A DNA stretch of 42,067 bases, from positions 1 through 42,067 of the forward strand of contig JAJFUH010000222.1 of the NCBI GenBank assembly GCA_021372535.1. Direction: 5' to 3'. Origin of the DNA: a bacterium. Its GTDB lineage: Bacteria > Latescibacterota > Latescibacteria > Latescibacterales > Latescibacteraceae. The position numbers and the translations under genes are program-made. This document shows positions 33,022 to 40,804 of the stretch, piece after piece. Below the pieces are notes generated by a model. That model ran no database searches. It worked only from the letters and a program-made list of their open reading frames with translations, and was not told the DNA's origin. Positions within the stretch are counted from its first letter, which is position 1. Every line of letters starts with the position of its first letter.

Positions 33022-35616
33022 ATGGTTCAAAGAAGCGTGAAATTGAGATCAAGCCGCAAGGAGAAATATTCAATCGGCTGGAAAGTGGCTATAATAGCCG
33101 CACTTGTTCTGTTCTCCGTCTGGGAGATTGTTCCCACAGTACGTTACTTTTCCTCCAAGAGTACATGGAGCACAATGGATCCCGGGATACTGGAGAAGCT
33201 GAAAAACAAGGCGTTAAATCTCGGGCTCGACCTCCAGGGAGGGATTCATCTTGTTATGGAGGTCGATACTGCCGGTCTGGCAGAGAAAGACATTCCTGAT
33301 GCGGTCGATAAGGTCATGACAGTTATCACCAACCGTGTCGACCAGTTCGGTCTGACCGAGCCCGTCGTTCAGAAGCAGGGGGAAAAGCGAATAATTATCG
33401 AGCTTCCCGGTATGAGTGATGTGGAACGTGCCAAAAATCTCATCGGGAAAACGGCCCGGCTCGAATTCAAGCTCCTCAAGTCAGACGAAGATATCAAATT
33501 CATCACTGACAAGCTGGACCTCTACCTTTCCGGAGCACACGATTCGACGGCTGTTGCGGACACTACCAAAACGGGTCTGTTCGAAGAGGGAAAACAGCCC
33601 GGGACAGAAACCAAAAAATTCACCAGTCTGTTTAAATATCAGCAGATTGGCGGTATTCCAAGTTTTAATATCCTTGTTGATATGGATAATGTTCCGCGGG
33701 TGGAAGCGTACCTGAAAGATCCTGAAGTTCAGAAAATACTTGAGAAAAACGGGGTAATGCTGTTATGGGGACCCGAGAATGAACGCCAGGATGACATGCG
33801 TGCTCTTTATGTGGTTAATGCGGCTAATGAGATGACCGGCGAAATGGTCGCGGATGCCCGTGTTGTCATGGGTGGCGGTCTTCAGGCAGGTCAACCTCAA
33901 ATTCAGATGGAATCGACGAGCGAAGGCGCCGGGGAATGGGCGCGGATTACCGGTAATAATGTCGGCAAGCGGATAGGGATTGTCCTCGACAATACCCTGT
34001 TTTCCTCTCCTGTCGTCCGTGAAAAAATCTACGGCGGCACCTCATCGATATCGGGCAGTTTTACCAACGAAGAAGCCCGTGACCTTGCGATTGTTCTTCG
34101 TGCCGGTTCTCTCCCCGCTTCCGTAAATGTCATCGAGGACAGGACTGTCGGGCCATCACTGGGAGCTGATTCGATCCGTCAGAGCCGCATCGCGCTTCTT
34201 ATCGGATTCGGTTCTGTAGTTGTTTTTATGATAGTGTACTACTATTTTGCGGGTGTAGTTGCGGTTTTCGCATTGATCCTCAACATGTTGTTCATTATCG
34301 CTTATCTGGCGTATTTCAGGGCGACTCTTACACTACCCGGTATTGCAGGCATCATCCTGACTATCGGTATGGCGGTTGATGCAAATGTACTTGTGTATGA
34401 GCGCATCCGCGAGGAACTGCGGCTCGGAAATACCGCGCGGGTTGCGATTAATAACGGTTTTCTCCGCGCCCGCTGGACGATTCTCGATTCGAATATCACC
34501 ACATTTCTTACCGGTATTATCCTCTATAATTTCGGCACCGGTCCGATCAAGGGATTTGCACTGACGCTCATGGTCGGTATCGTTGCTTCCGTGTTTACCT
34601 GTCTGTTTATTACAAAAGTTATATATGATATTCTTTCCCACAAGTTTAACTTTTCCGGAAAAACATTTGGTGTTTTCGCTTTGTTCAGTAAACCCAGCTT
34701 CCCGTTTGTGTCCTTCCGGAAAAAAGCATATATAGTGTCGGGTGTTGTTATACTGGCCGGAATTATTTCGCTTTTTGCCCATGGCGGGCCCCAATACTCC
34801 ATTGATTTTCTCGGCGGTTCGCTGCTTGAGCTCCATTTCGACAAACCGGTTACTGTTGCCGCAATCCGTGATGCTCTCGGGACCGTTGATGTAAAAGGCA
34901 CCGATCTTTCAACAAGCGAGATCAAATTTCTTGGCGATCAGAAAGAAGATGTGCTTATACGGATTGTTAAAGTAGGCGATATGCATGAAACATCTGAAAA
35001 GGTCAAGGAATCGCTCCGTACCTCTTTAAAAGACAGTCTCCCCTCGAACATGCAGGACTGGATTCTCCGCGAGGAGATGGTCGGACCGAGCATAGGCTCA
35101 GAGTTGAAAGGACAGGCATTATGGGCGATTTTCTTCTCACTCATCATGCTCGTCATATATATGTCCATCAGGTTTGAGTTCAAGTACTCGATCGGCGCCA
35201 TACTTTCTCTTATTCATGATGTGCTCGTTACGATCGGGCTGTTCTCTCTTCTGGGGAAGGAGATTTCACTCACCATCGTTGCGGCTATCCTGACTATCAT
35301 CGGATACTCGCTCAACGATACCATTGTGGTTTATGACAGAATCAGGGAGAAATTGCGCAAGGGTGTTCAGGAGGGTTATTTTGCCACAATTGACAATGCG
35401 ATCAACGAAACCCTGTCCCGTACTGTTATCACAGCATTTACAACACTGCTGACCGTTTTGGCACTTTTCATGTTCGGCGGTGCGGTGATCCATGATTTTT
35501 CGTTCGCGATGCTTGTCGGTATCGTAACGGGTACCTATTCGTCAATTTATGTGGCGGCTCCGCTTCTCTGCGAGTGGTACCTCCATGTGACACAGAAGAA
35601 AAAAGCTGTAAAGTAA
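33022..35616 (+). CDS. secDF: Fused protein translocase subunit SecDF
   Basis: 864 residues. The first half is SecD: one N-terminal helix, GLDLQGGIHLVMEVD near residue 70, a periplasmic domain (NRVDQFGLTEPVVQKQG), then a five-helix RND-type bundle with IAGIILTIGMAVDANVLVYE. The second half is SecF: IDFLGGSLLELHF and a second bundle with LTIIGYSLNDTIVVYDRIRE. SecDF uses proton or sodium motive force to pull exported proteins through SecYEG. Fusion into one chain is known in Bacillus and many FCB genomes. Start supported by a GAGGGC-like site; the gene ends 21 bp before a hairpin terminator. Confidence 0.98.
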   Translation: MVQRSVKLRSSRKEKYSIGWKVAIIAALVLFSVWEIVPTVRYFSSKSTWSTMDPGILEKLKNKALNLGLDLQGGIHLVMEVDTAGLAEKDIPDAVDKVMTVITNRVDQFGLTEPVVQKQGEKRIIIELPGMSDVERAKNLIGKTARLEFKLLKSDEDIKFITDKLDLYLSGAHDSTAVADTTKTGLFEEGKQPGTETKKFTSLFKYQQIGGIPSFNILVDMDNVPRVEAYLKDPEVQKILEKNGVMLLWGPENERQDDMRALYVVNAANEMTGEMVADARVVMGGGLQAGQPQIQMESTSEGAGEWARITGNNVGKRIGIVLDNTLFSSPVVREKIYGGTSSISGSFTNEEARDLAIVLRAGSLPASVNVIEDRTVGPSLGADSIRQSRIALLIGFGSVVVFMIVYYYFAGVVAVFALILNMLFIIAYLAYFRATLTLPGIAGIILTIGMAVDANVLVYERIREELRLGNTARVAINNGFLRARWTILDSNITTFLTGIILYNFGTGPIKGFALTLMVGIVASVFTCLFITKVIYDILSHKFNFSGKTFGVFALFSKPSFPFVSFRKKAYIVSGVVILAGIISLFAHGGPQYSIDFLGGSLLELHFDKPVTVAAIRDALGTVDVKGTDLSTSEIKFLGDQKEDVLIRIVKVGDMHETSEKVKESLRTSLKDSLPSNMQDWILREEMVGPSIGSELKGQALWAIFFSLIMLVIYMSIRFEFKYSIGAILSLIHDVLVTIGLFSLLGKEISLTIVAAILTIIGYSLNDTIVVYDRIREKLRKGVQEGYFATIDNAINETLSRTVITAFTTLLTVLALFMFGGAVIHDFSFAMLVGIVTGTYSSIYVAAPLLCEWYLHVTQKKKAVK

Positions 35617-35637
35617 TCAGCATGTTCCATGAAATTC

Positions 35638-35669
35638 AAAGGGACGGTTTTTTACGCCGTCCCTTTTTT
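35638..35669 (+). terminator. Rho-independent terminator of secDF operon
   Basis: AAAGGGACGG (35638-35647), loop, CCGTCCC (35657-35663), then six T (35664-35669). Lies just after secDF. Confidence 0.9.
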
Positions 35670-35682
35670 ATTCGGTATTCCC

Positions 35683-35719
35683 GGAAAAGAAAAAGGCGAC
35701 ACCTCCAGATGCCGCCCTT
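35683..35719 (-). terminator. Rho-independent terminator of the minus-strand cysS operon
   Basis: Read on the minus strand: GGCGGCA (35716-35710), loop, TGTCGCC (35701-35695) with one G-U pair, then TTTTTCTTTTCC. It stands between the convergent secDF and cysS genes. Confidence 0.8.
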
Positions 35720-35765
35720 TCTTTGCTTTACTGCGATTATTCCGGAGAATCTGTCGGATAATCGA

Positions 35766-37253
35766 TCAGCTCCATTTCCACGAAGTACCCCCGGCGTAAT
35801 CATCGAGAACGATACCGATATCCCTGAGCCGGTCTCTGATGATGTCCGCCTGCTTCCAGTTTTTCTGCTTACGGGCTTCGCTGCGGGTTTCAATGATGGA
35901 GTTCATGATATCATCGATACTACGGTTATCGAAGTAGTCCTTTTGTATTCCGGGGCGTATCTCGACCGCCAGACCGATAAGCTCATCAACTTTAGAATCC
36001 GCATTGACACCGGCTTCGGAGAAGGTAATCCCGAATACTGAGGTACCGAGGGTATCGAACACTTCCTTTGCCGCTTTCATATAAGCCGGAACTGTAGTGT
36101 CAGCTTCATCGACCGAATTGACGCCTTTTGCTATATCGAACAGGTATCCCATCGCACGCGCCGTATTGAAGTCATCATCCATCGCATCCTCGAATCCGGC
36201 CCTGAGCAGGGTGATTTCTTCGGGAGATTCTTTTTTTTCCGCTGCACCGCCGCTGTATTTATCCAGAATATAGTTCATCCTGCGATATGCATTCCTCAAC
36301 CGTTCCAGCGCCGCCTGAGCTTCCATGATACGTTCTTCCGAAAAATCGATCGGAGAACGGTAATGTTTGAGCAGGAAAAACACCCTGATAGCCATGGGAT
36401 CGTATTTTACGAGTATATCCTTCACCGTGAGGAAATTGCCGAGCGATTTCGACATCTTCTCGCCTTCTATATCGAGAAAGCCGTTATGAATCCAGTATTT
36501 GGCGAACGGTTTCCCTGTGGCCCCTTCTGACTGTGCAATTTCATTTTCGTGATGAGGGAAGATGAGGTCCTGCCCTCCCCCATGAATATCGAGCGTACCG
36601 TCACCATACCGCATGGACATGACCGAGCATTCGATATGCCAGCCGGGGCGTCCCGGTCCCCATGGACTGTCCCATGAAGGCTCATCGGGTTTTGCCGCCT
36701 TCCAGAGAGCGAAATCGAGGGGATTTCGTTTCCGCTCGTCCACATCGACGCGGGCTCCGGCCTGCATCTGTTCGATGTCACGGCCCGACAGTTTACCGTA
36801 ACCGGGAAAAGACGAGATATCATAATAAACGTCCTTATCGACCACATATGCATGACCGTTGTCGATAAGAAGTCGGATAAGATGAATCATACCGTCGATG
36901 TTATCGGTCGCGCGCGGGTGGACAGTCGCCGGTCTTACGCCGAGTTTTTCTGCGCCCTCGAAAAAAGCGTCCGTATAGGTGCGGGCTATCGCCTTGAAAT
37001 TGACACCTTCCTTTGCAGCCCGGTTGATGATTTTATCATCGACATCGGTGATGTTGACGATATAATTTACTTCATACCCACGGTATTCCAGATACCGCCT
37101 GAAAACATCGAACATGATGAGCGGGCGCGCATTTCCGATGTGGAAATAATCATATACGGTCGGACCGCAGGCATAAAAATTGACCCTTCTGCCGTGTATC
37201 GGGATAAAATCCTCTTTTTTCCGGTTGAGCGTATTGAATATTTTAAGCGCCAT
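35766..37253 (-). CDS. cysS: Cysteinyl-tRNA synthetase
   Basis: 495 residues from ATG 37253; a longer open frame upstream lies within ddl. It charges tRNA-Cys. The class I signature HIGNARP is at residues 38-44, the zinc ligand Cys29 in FYACGPTVYDY, WHIECSVMS and HHENEIAQSE hold the other zinc ligands, and KMSKSLGN is the second class I motif. A DALR anticodon-side domain and C-terminal tail (WKQADIIRDRLRDIGI) follow. Its start overlaps the ddl end by 11 bases. Last gene of the minus-strand operon. Confidence 0.98.
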   Translation of the reverse strand: MALKIFNTLNRKKEDFIPIHGRRVNFYACGPTVYDYFHIGNARPLIMFDVFRRYLEYRGYEVNYIVNITDVDDKIINRAAKEGVNFKAIARTYTDAFFEGAEKLGVRPATVHPRATDNIDGMIHLIRLLIDNGHAYVVDKDVYYDISSFPGYGKLSGRDIEQMQAGARVDVDERKRNPLDFALWKAAKPDEPSWDSPWGPGRPGWHIECSVMSMRYGDGTLDIHGGGQDLIFPHHENEIAQSEGATGKPFAKYWIHNGFLDIEGEKMSKSLGNFLTVKDILVKYDPMAIRVFFLLKHYRSPIDFSEERIMEAQAALERLRNAYRRMNYILDKYSGGAAEKKESPEEITLLRAGFEDAMDDDFNTARAMGYLFDIAKGVNSVDEADTTVPAYMKAAKEVFDTLGTSVFGITFSEAGVNADSKVDELIGLAVEIRPGIQKDYFDNRSIDDIMNSIIETRSEARKQKNWKQADIIRDRLRDIGIVLDDYAGGTSWKWS

Positions 37254-38190
37254 CTGCGGCTTTCCCTTTCCGTTGGTAAGCCTGTTCAGTAATTCTGGTG
37301 ACAAGGCCGGGGAAGTCGATTCCCGCTTTTGCCGCCGATTTGGGAACAAGGCTTGTGTTTGTCATTCCGGGAAGCGTGTTTGCCTCGAAACAGAGAGGCC
37401 GGCCATCAGCGTCGAGACGGAAATCGATCCGGGCAATATCACGGAGCCCAAGGACAGCGAACACTTTCAATGCGTATCCGGTGATTTCCTCTGCAAGGTT
37501 GGCAGGTATGGGAGCCGGAACAAAATACTCGCTCATTCCGGATGTGTATTTGCATGTGTAATCGTATATCTCGTGCGATGGCCGTATTTCGATCACCGGC
37601 AGCGCTGTTTCACCGAGAATGGGAACCGAAAGCTCCTTACCCGAAATATACTGCTCGACCATGACTTTTTCCGTGTAAGGCGATGCCGTGGCGATAGCCT
37701 CTTCGAGACGGGACGGGTCACGAACCACGACAACGCCGATTGTCGAGCCCTGATCAGCAGGTTTGACAACACAGGGATAACCGATATCCGCTAAAACGCG
37801 AGAGGGCGTGATGGTTTCCGGACTTCCCGCAATCCATGGAGCTGTCGGAATATCGTGATACCTGAAGATGGCTTTTGATAAATCCTTATCCATGGCGACA
37901 GCGCTCGCAGTTATTCCTGAGCCGGTATACGGTATTCCTGCGGCTTCGAGGAGACCCTGAATGCCCCCGTTTTCCCCGAGACCGCCGTGAAGCGCAAGAA
38001 ATACGACATCGATTCTCTTTCGTACTATTTCATCGATGGCGGGTAGCAGGGTGTTTTTACCTTCCCATGCCACATCATAGGCCGTTACCGTGTGTCCCGC
38101 CTGCTGCAAGGCAGCGTATATCGAATCCCCGCTCATGAGGGAAACCTCTCGTTCTCTGGACGAGCCCCCTTTAAAGACAGCAATATTCAT
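37243..38190 (-). CDS. ddl: D-alanine--D-alanine ligase
   Basis: 315 residues. It joins two D-alanines with ATP for peptidoglycan precursors. Motifs: FKGGSSREREVSLMSG, LHGGLGENGGIQGLLE, CVVKPADQGSTIGVVVV and the Mg-ATP site CFEANTLPGMTNTSLVPKSA. Its start codon shares one base with the ispF stop. In the same operon as ispD and ispF, which make precursors of the lipid carrier used at the next steps. Confidence 0.97.
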   Translation of the reverse strand: MNIAVFKGGSSREREVSLMSGDSIYAALQQAGHTVTAYDVAWEGKNTLLPAIDEIVRKRIDVVFLALHGGLGENGGIQGLLEAAGIPYTGSGITASAVAMDKDLSKAIFRYHDIPTAPWIAGSPETITPSRVLADIGYPCVVKPADQGSTIGVVVVRDPSRLEEAIATASPYTEKVMVEQYISGKELSVPILGETALPVIEIRPSHEIYDYTCKYTSGMSEYFVPAPIPANLAEEITGYALKVFAVLGLRDIARIDFRLDADGRPLCFEANTLPGMTNTSLVPKSAAKAGIDFPGLVTRITEQAYQRKGKAADGA

Positions 38191-38669
38191 TATGAAATAT
38201 CCTCTACGATACAGACAGCATGGGCTTCAATACCCTCTTTACGGCCGGTGAAACCCATTTCTTCGGTTGTTGTGGCTTTTACCGAAACCTGGTTTTCCGT
38301 GATGCCGAGGGCGACAGCGATATTATGGATCATTTCTTTCTTGTATGGCGACAGTTTTGGTTCCTGGGCGACGATTGTCGAATCGATAGAAATGATTTCG
38401 GCATTATGTTCATAAATCAAGCCGGCAATCCGGTGCAGAATCTCTGTTGAGCGTATATTTTTCAGCGATGGATCGGTATCGGGAAAATTCTCGCCAAGAT
38501 CGCCGAGGCCCATTGCGCCGAGCAGCGCATGACCGATTGCATGGGAAAGCACATCGGCGTCCGAATGTCCCAGCAGGCCCGTATGCCAGGGGATATGCAC
38601 TCCGCCCAGGATCAGCTCCCTTCCTTCGACCAGCCGGTGGGCGTCATATCCATGACCGATTCTCAGCAT
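38190..38669 (-). CDS. ispF: 2-C-methyl-D-erythritol 2,4-cyclodiphosphate synthase IspF
   Basis: 159 residues, the usual size. The zinc ligands Asp9, His11 (GYDAHRL) and His43 (DADVLSHAIGHALLGA) are present, as are GDLGENFPDTD and KATTTEEMGFTGRKEGI. It is the fifth step of the MEP isoprenoid pathway. Its start overlaps the ispD end by seven bases. Confidence 0.98.
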   Translation of the reverse strand: MLRIGHGYDAHRLVEGRELILGGVHIPWHTGLLGHSDADVLSHAIGHALLGAMGLGDLGENFPDTDPSLKNIRSTEILHRIAGLIYEHNAEIISIDSTIVAQEPKLSPYKKEMIHNIAVALGITENQVSVKATTTEEMGFTGRKEGIEAHAVCIVEDIS

Positions 38670-39367
38670 GATATTCCCCCGTTTTCAAACAGTTTCAGCA
38701 TGGCTTCCGCTATGACAAGATCAGCCGGAGTCGTTATTTTAATATTCATGTCGTTTCCTTCGATAATATAAACCGGAATTCCCATACGCTCCGCAAGCAT
38801 GCAATCGTCGGTTCCGATAAAACCGTCCTCGCCGGCCTGGGCGTGCGCTTCTGTAATAAGTTCTTTCCTGAATGCCTGAGGTGTCTGGGTAATCCTGAGC
38901 GTCGATCGGTCGGGCGTTTTTACAACCATGCCGTCTTGCACTACTTTCACCGTTTCTTTCAGAGGTCTCATGACAGAAACCGCTCCGTACGATTCTGCGC
39001 CGTGAATGCAGGCCGAGATGAGGTCCTCGGTGATAAACGGCCTCACCGCATCGTGAATCACCACGATGTCGGTATCCTCATCGAGCGCCTGTATGCCGTT
39101 TAAAACGGAATCCTGACGTTCCGGGCCTCCTTGCACGACCATTACCGGTTTGTTAACCGGTAAAGTTGTTCCGATGAATCCTCTAATATGCTCAAAAATG
39201 CTCTTTTCTGCAACTATAACAATGCAGTTTATTTCCGGGCTGTTGATAAAAGGCCGGAGCGTTCGTTCCAGAATTGGTATCCCGCCAAGGTTGAGGAGCT
39301 GCTTGGGAGTATCCGATCCCATGCGTGTTCCGCGCCCACCGGCGACAATGACCGCACCGGTTTTCAT
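38663..39367 (-). CDS. ispD: 2-C-methyl-D-erythritol 4-phosphate cytidylyltransferase IspD
   Basis: 234 residues. The CTP-binding loop GGRGTRMGSDTPKQLL, VQGGPERQDSVLNG and VVIHDAVRPFI are standard. It activates MEP with CTP, the third step of the MEP pathway, two steps before IspF, which is encoded next. Four-base overlap with queA. Confidence 0.97.
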   Translation of the reverse strand: MKTGAVIVAGGRGTRMGSDTPKQLLNLGGIPILERTLRPFINSPEINCIVIVAEKSIFEHIRGFIGTTLPVNKPVMVVQGGPERQDSVLNGIQALDEDTDIVVIHDAVRPFITEDLISACIHGAESYGAVSVMRPLKETVKVVQDGMVVKTPDRSTLRITQTPQAFRKELITEAHAQAGEDGFIGTDDCMLAERMGIPVYIIEGNDMNIKITTPADLVIAEAMLKLFENGGISC

Positions 39368-40404
39368 GCTTTCCCTCCGAAAATCAGCATCGCATCTCCG
39401 TATGAATAAAAACGGTATTGTTTACTTACGGCCTCCCGGTAGGCGTTTAAAATACGGTTTCTTCCGGTAAAAGCACTCACCAGAACCAGGAGGCTCGATC
39501 GGGGCAGATGAAAGTTCGTTATCAGTGCATCAACCGACCTGAAACGGTAAGGAGGCTTGATAAAAAGATCGGTCCATCCCTCGTATGACTCCGGCGCCCC
39601 GGATGAAGATGCCGTTTCAAGCGCTCGTGCGGTTGTTGTGCCCACGACAACAACGCGGCCTTTTCCGGAGCGGCAGCTCCTGATTTTATCGACCGTGGTT
39701 TCCGTAACGATACAGTACTCGCTATGGAGCCGGTCGCTGCGTGCCTCATCTTCGGTCAAGGGTTTGAATGTTCCGATACCGACATGAAGCGTCACAGCGG
39801 CTCTTTCGACACCCATCGAAGCCAGTTTATCGAGGAGAATCCCTGAAAAATGCAGACCAGCCGTGGGAGCAGCCACTGCGCCGCGTTCTTTCGCGTATAC
39901 GGTCTGGTACCGTTCACGATCGAAATCCTCCGGCTCACGTTTAATATAAGGAGGCAGAGGAGTTTTTCCGAGTTTTTCCAGTGCCTCGTCGATATCCATA
40001 TCCGATGAAAGCTCTGTCCGTACCCGGCCATCCGCACCTTTTTCAACGATTACGGCCCGAAGAGCTCCGTTACCAAAATCTATGACCGTACCCTCCTTGA
40101 GTCGTTTCGCAGGGCGGGAAAGAGCATCCCATGTACCGTCTCCGTACGGACGGAGCAGGAATATTTCTATCTCCGCGCCGGTGTTTTCTTTGGTGCCGAC
40201 CAGACGGGCGGGAAAAACACGGGTATCGTTGACAACGAGAAGATCGCCTTTTCGCAGAAACTCCGGGAGGTTGGTGAATGTGGTGTGCAGGACGGGATGA
40301 TTTCCCTCCGGCAGAACCATGAGCCGTGATTGGTCCCGGACTTCCGGCGGTTTCTGGGCAATCAGTTCCACAGGGAGATTATAGTCGTATTCAGCAAGGT
40401 TCAA
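39364..40404 (-). CDS. queA: S-adenosylmethionine:tRNA ribosyltransferase-isomerase QueA
   Basis: 346 residues. It moves the ribosyl part of S-adenosylmethionine onto 7-aminomethyl-7-deazaguanine in tRNA to form epoxyqueuosine. Family motifs: YDYNLPVELIAQKPP, GDLLVVNDTRVFPARL, VAAPTAGLHFS, LHVGIGTFKPL and LITNFHLPRSSLLVLVSAF. No other queuosine genes are in the window. Starts six bases after the DUF2905 gene. Confidence 0.98.
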   Translation of the reverse strand: MNLAEYDYNLPVELIAQKPPEVRDQSRLMVLPEGNHPVLHTTFTNLPEFLRKGDLLVVNDTRVFPARLVGTKENTGAEIEIFLLRPYGDGTWDALSRPAKRLKEGTVIDFGNGALRAVIVEKGADGRVRTELSSDMDIDEALEKLGKTPLPPYIKREPEDFDRERYQTVYAKERGAVAAPTAGLHFSGILLDKLASMGVERAAVTLHVGIGTFKPLTEDEARSDRLHSEYCIVTETTVDKIRSCRSGKGRVVVVGTTTARALETASSSGAPESYEGWTDLFIKPPYRFRSVDALITNFHLPRSSLLVLVSAFTGRNRILNAYREAVSKQYRFYSYGDAMLIFGGKA

Positions 40405-40410
40405 GGAAAG

Positions 40411-40635
40411 CTATCGCCTGAAAAGGATGTTGATGATGATGGTTAAAATGAGACTGATGATCAGACCGGTAACGACAGGGAAATGAAAACTCCAGTTTTT
40501 ACCGTAAATATTGATATCTCCCGGAAGTCGCCCGATTATGGGAATCTTATCGATGAACAGCACGACAAGTCCGGCAAAAACAAGCACAAGACCGGCAATA
40601 ACGAGTAAAATGCCCATTGAATACCGACCGTCCAC
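40411..40635 (-). CDS. DUF2905 family small membrane protein
   Basis: 74 residues from GTG 40635, chosen because AGGGAGA sits six bases upstream of it on the minus strand; ATG 40617 and ATG 40659 are less well placed. Two helices (ILLVIAGLVLVFAGLVVLFI and PVVTGLIISLILTIIINILF) flank the DUF2905 signature IPIIGRLPGDINIYGKNW. Function unknown; the family commonly sits beside queA or ruvB in bacteria. First gene of the minus-strand operon. Confidence 0.92.
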   Translation of the reverse strand: MDGRYSMGILLVIAGLVLVFAGLVVLFIDKIPIIGRLPGDINIYGKNWSFHFPVVTGLIISLILTIIINILFRR

Positions 40636-40677
40636 GTATCGTCTCCCTGAAAAAAACATCGGAAATAAGACTATTGA

Positions 40678-40706
40678 AATTTACTGAAAATAACCTGATA
40701 TGTCAA
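40678..40706 (-). promoter_or_regulatory. Sigma-70 promoter of the minus-strand operon
   Basis: On the minus strand: a perfect TTGACA (40706-40701), a 17-base spacer and TAAATT (40683-40678). This gives a leader of about 35 bases before the GTG at 40635 and drives DUF2905-queA-ispD-ispF-ddl-cysS. Confidence 0.75.
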
Positions 40707-40804
40707 GAGAGCCTCGTGGAGTGAATTACTATCCCCCCATATTTTTAAGTGGTTTCAAGCCATCCCTGTATCCGTCGAGCTACTCAGGTTATGTGCGATT
40801 ATAA

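Noticed and set aside
35638-35669. secDF terminator as an RNA gene or riboswitch
   Set aside because: Simple hairpin plus T-run just after a stop codon; a terminator explains it fully.
35574-36041. 155-residue plus-strand frame after secDF
   Set aside because: Crosses two terminators and the 3' end of cysS; a shadow with no motif.
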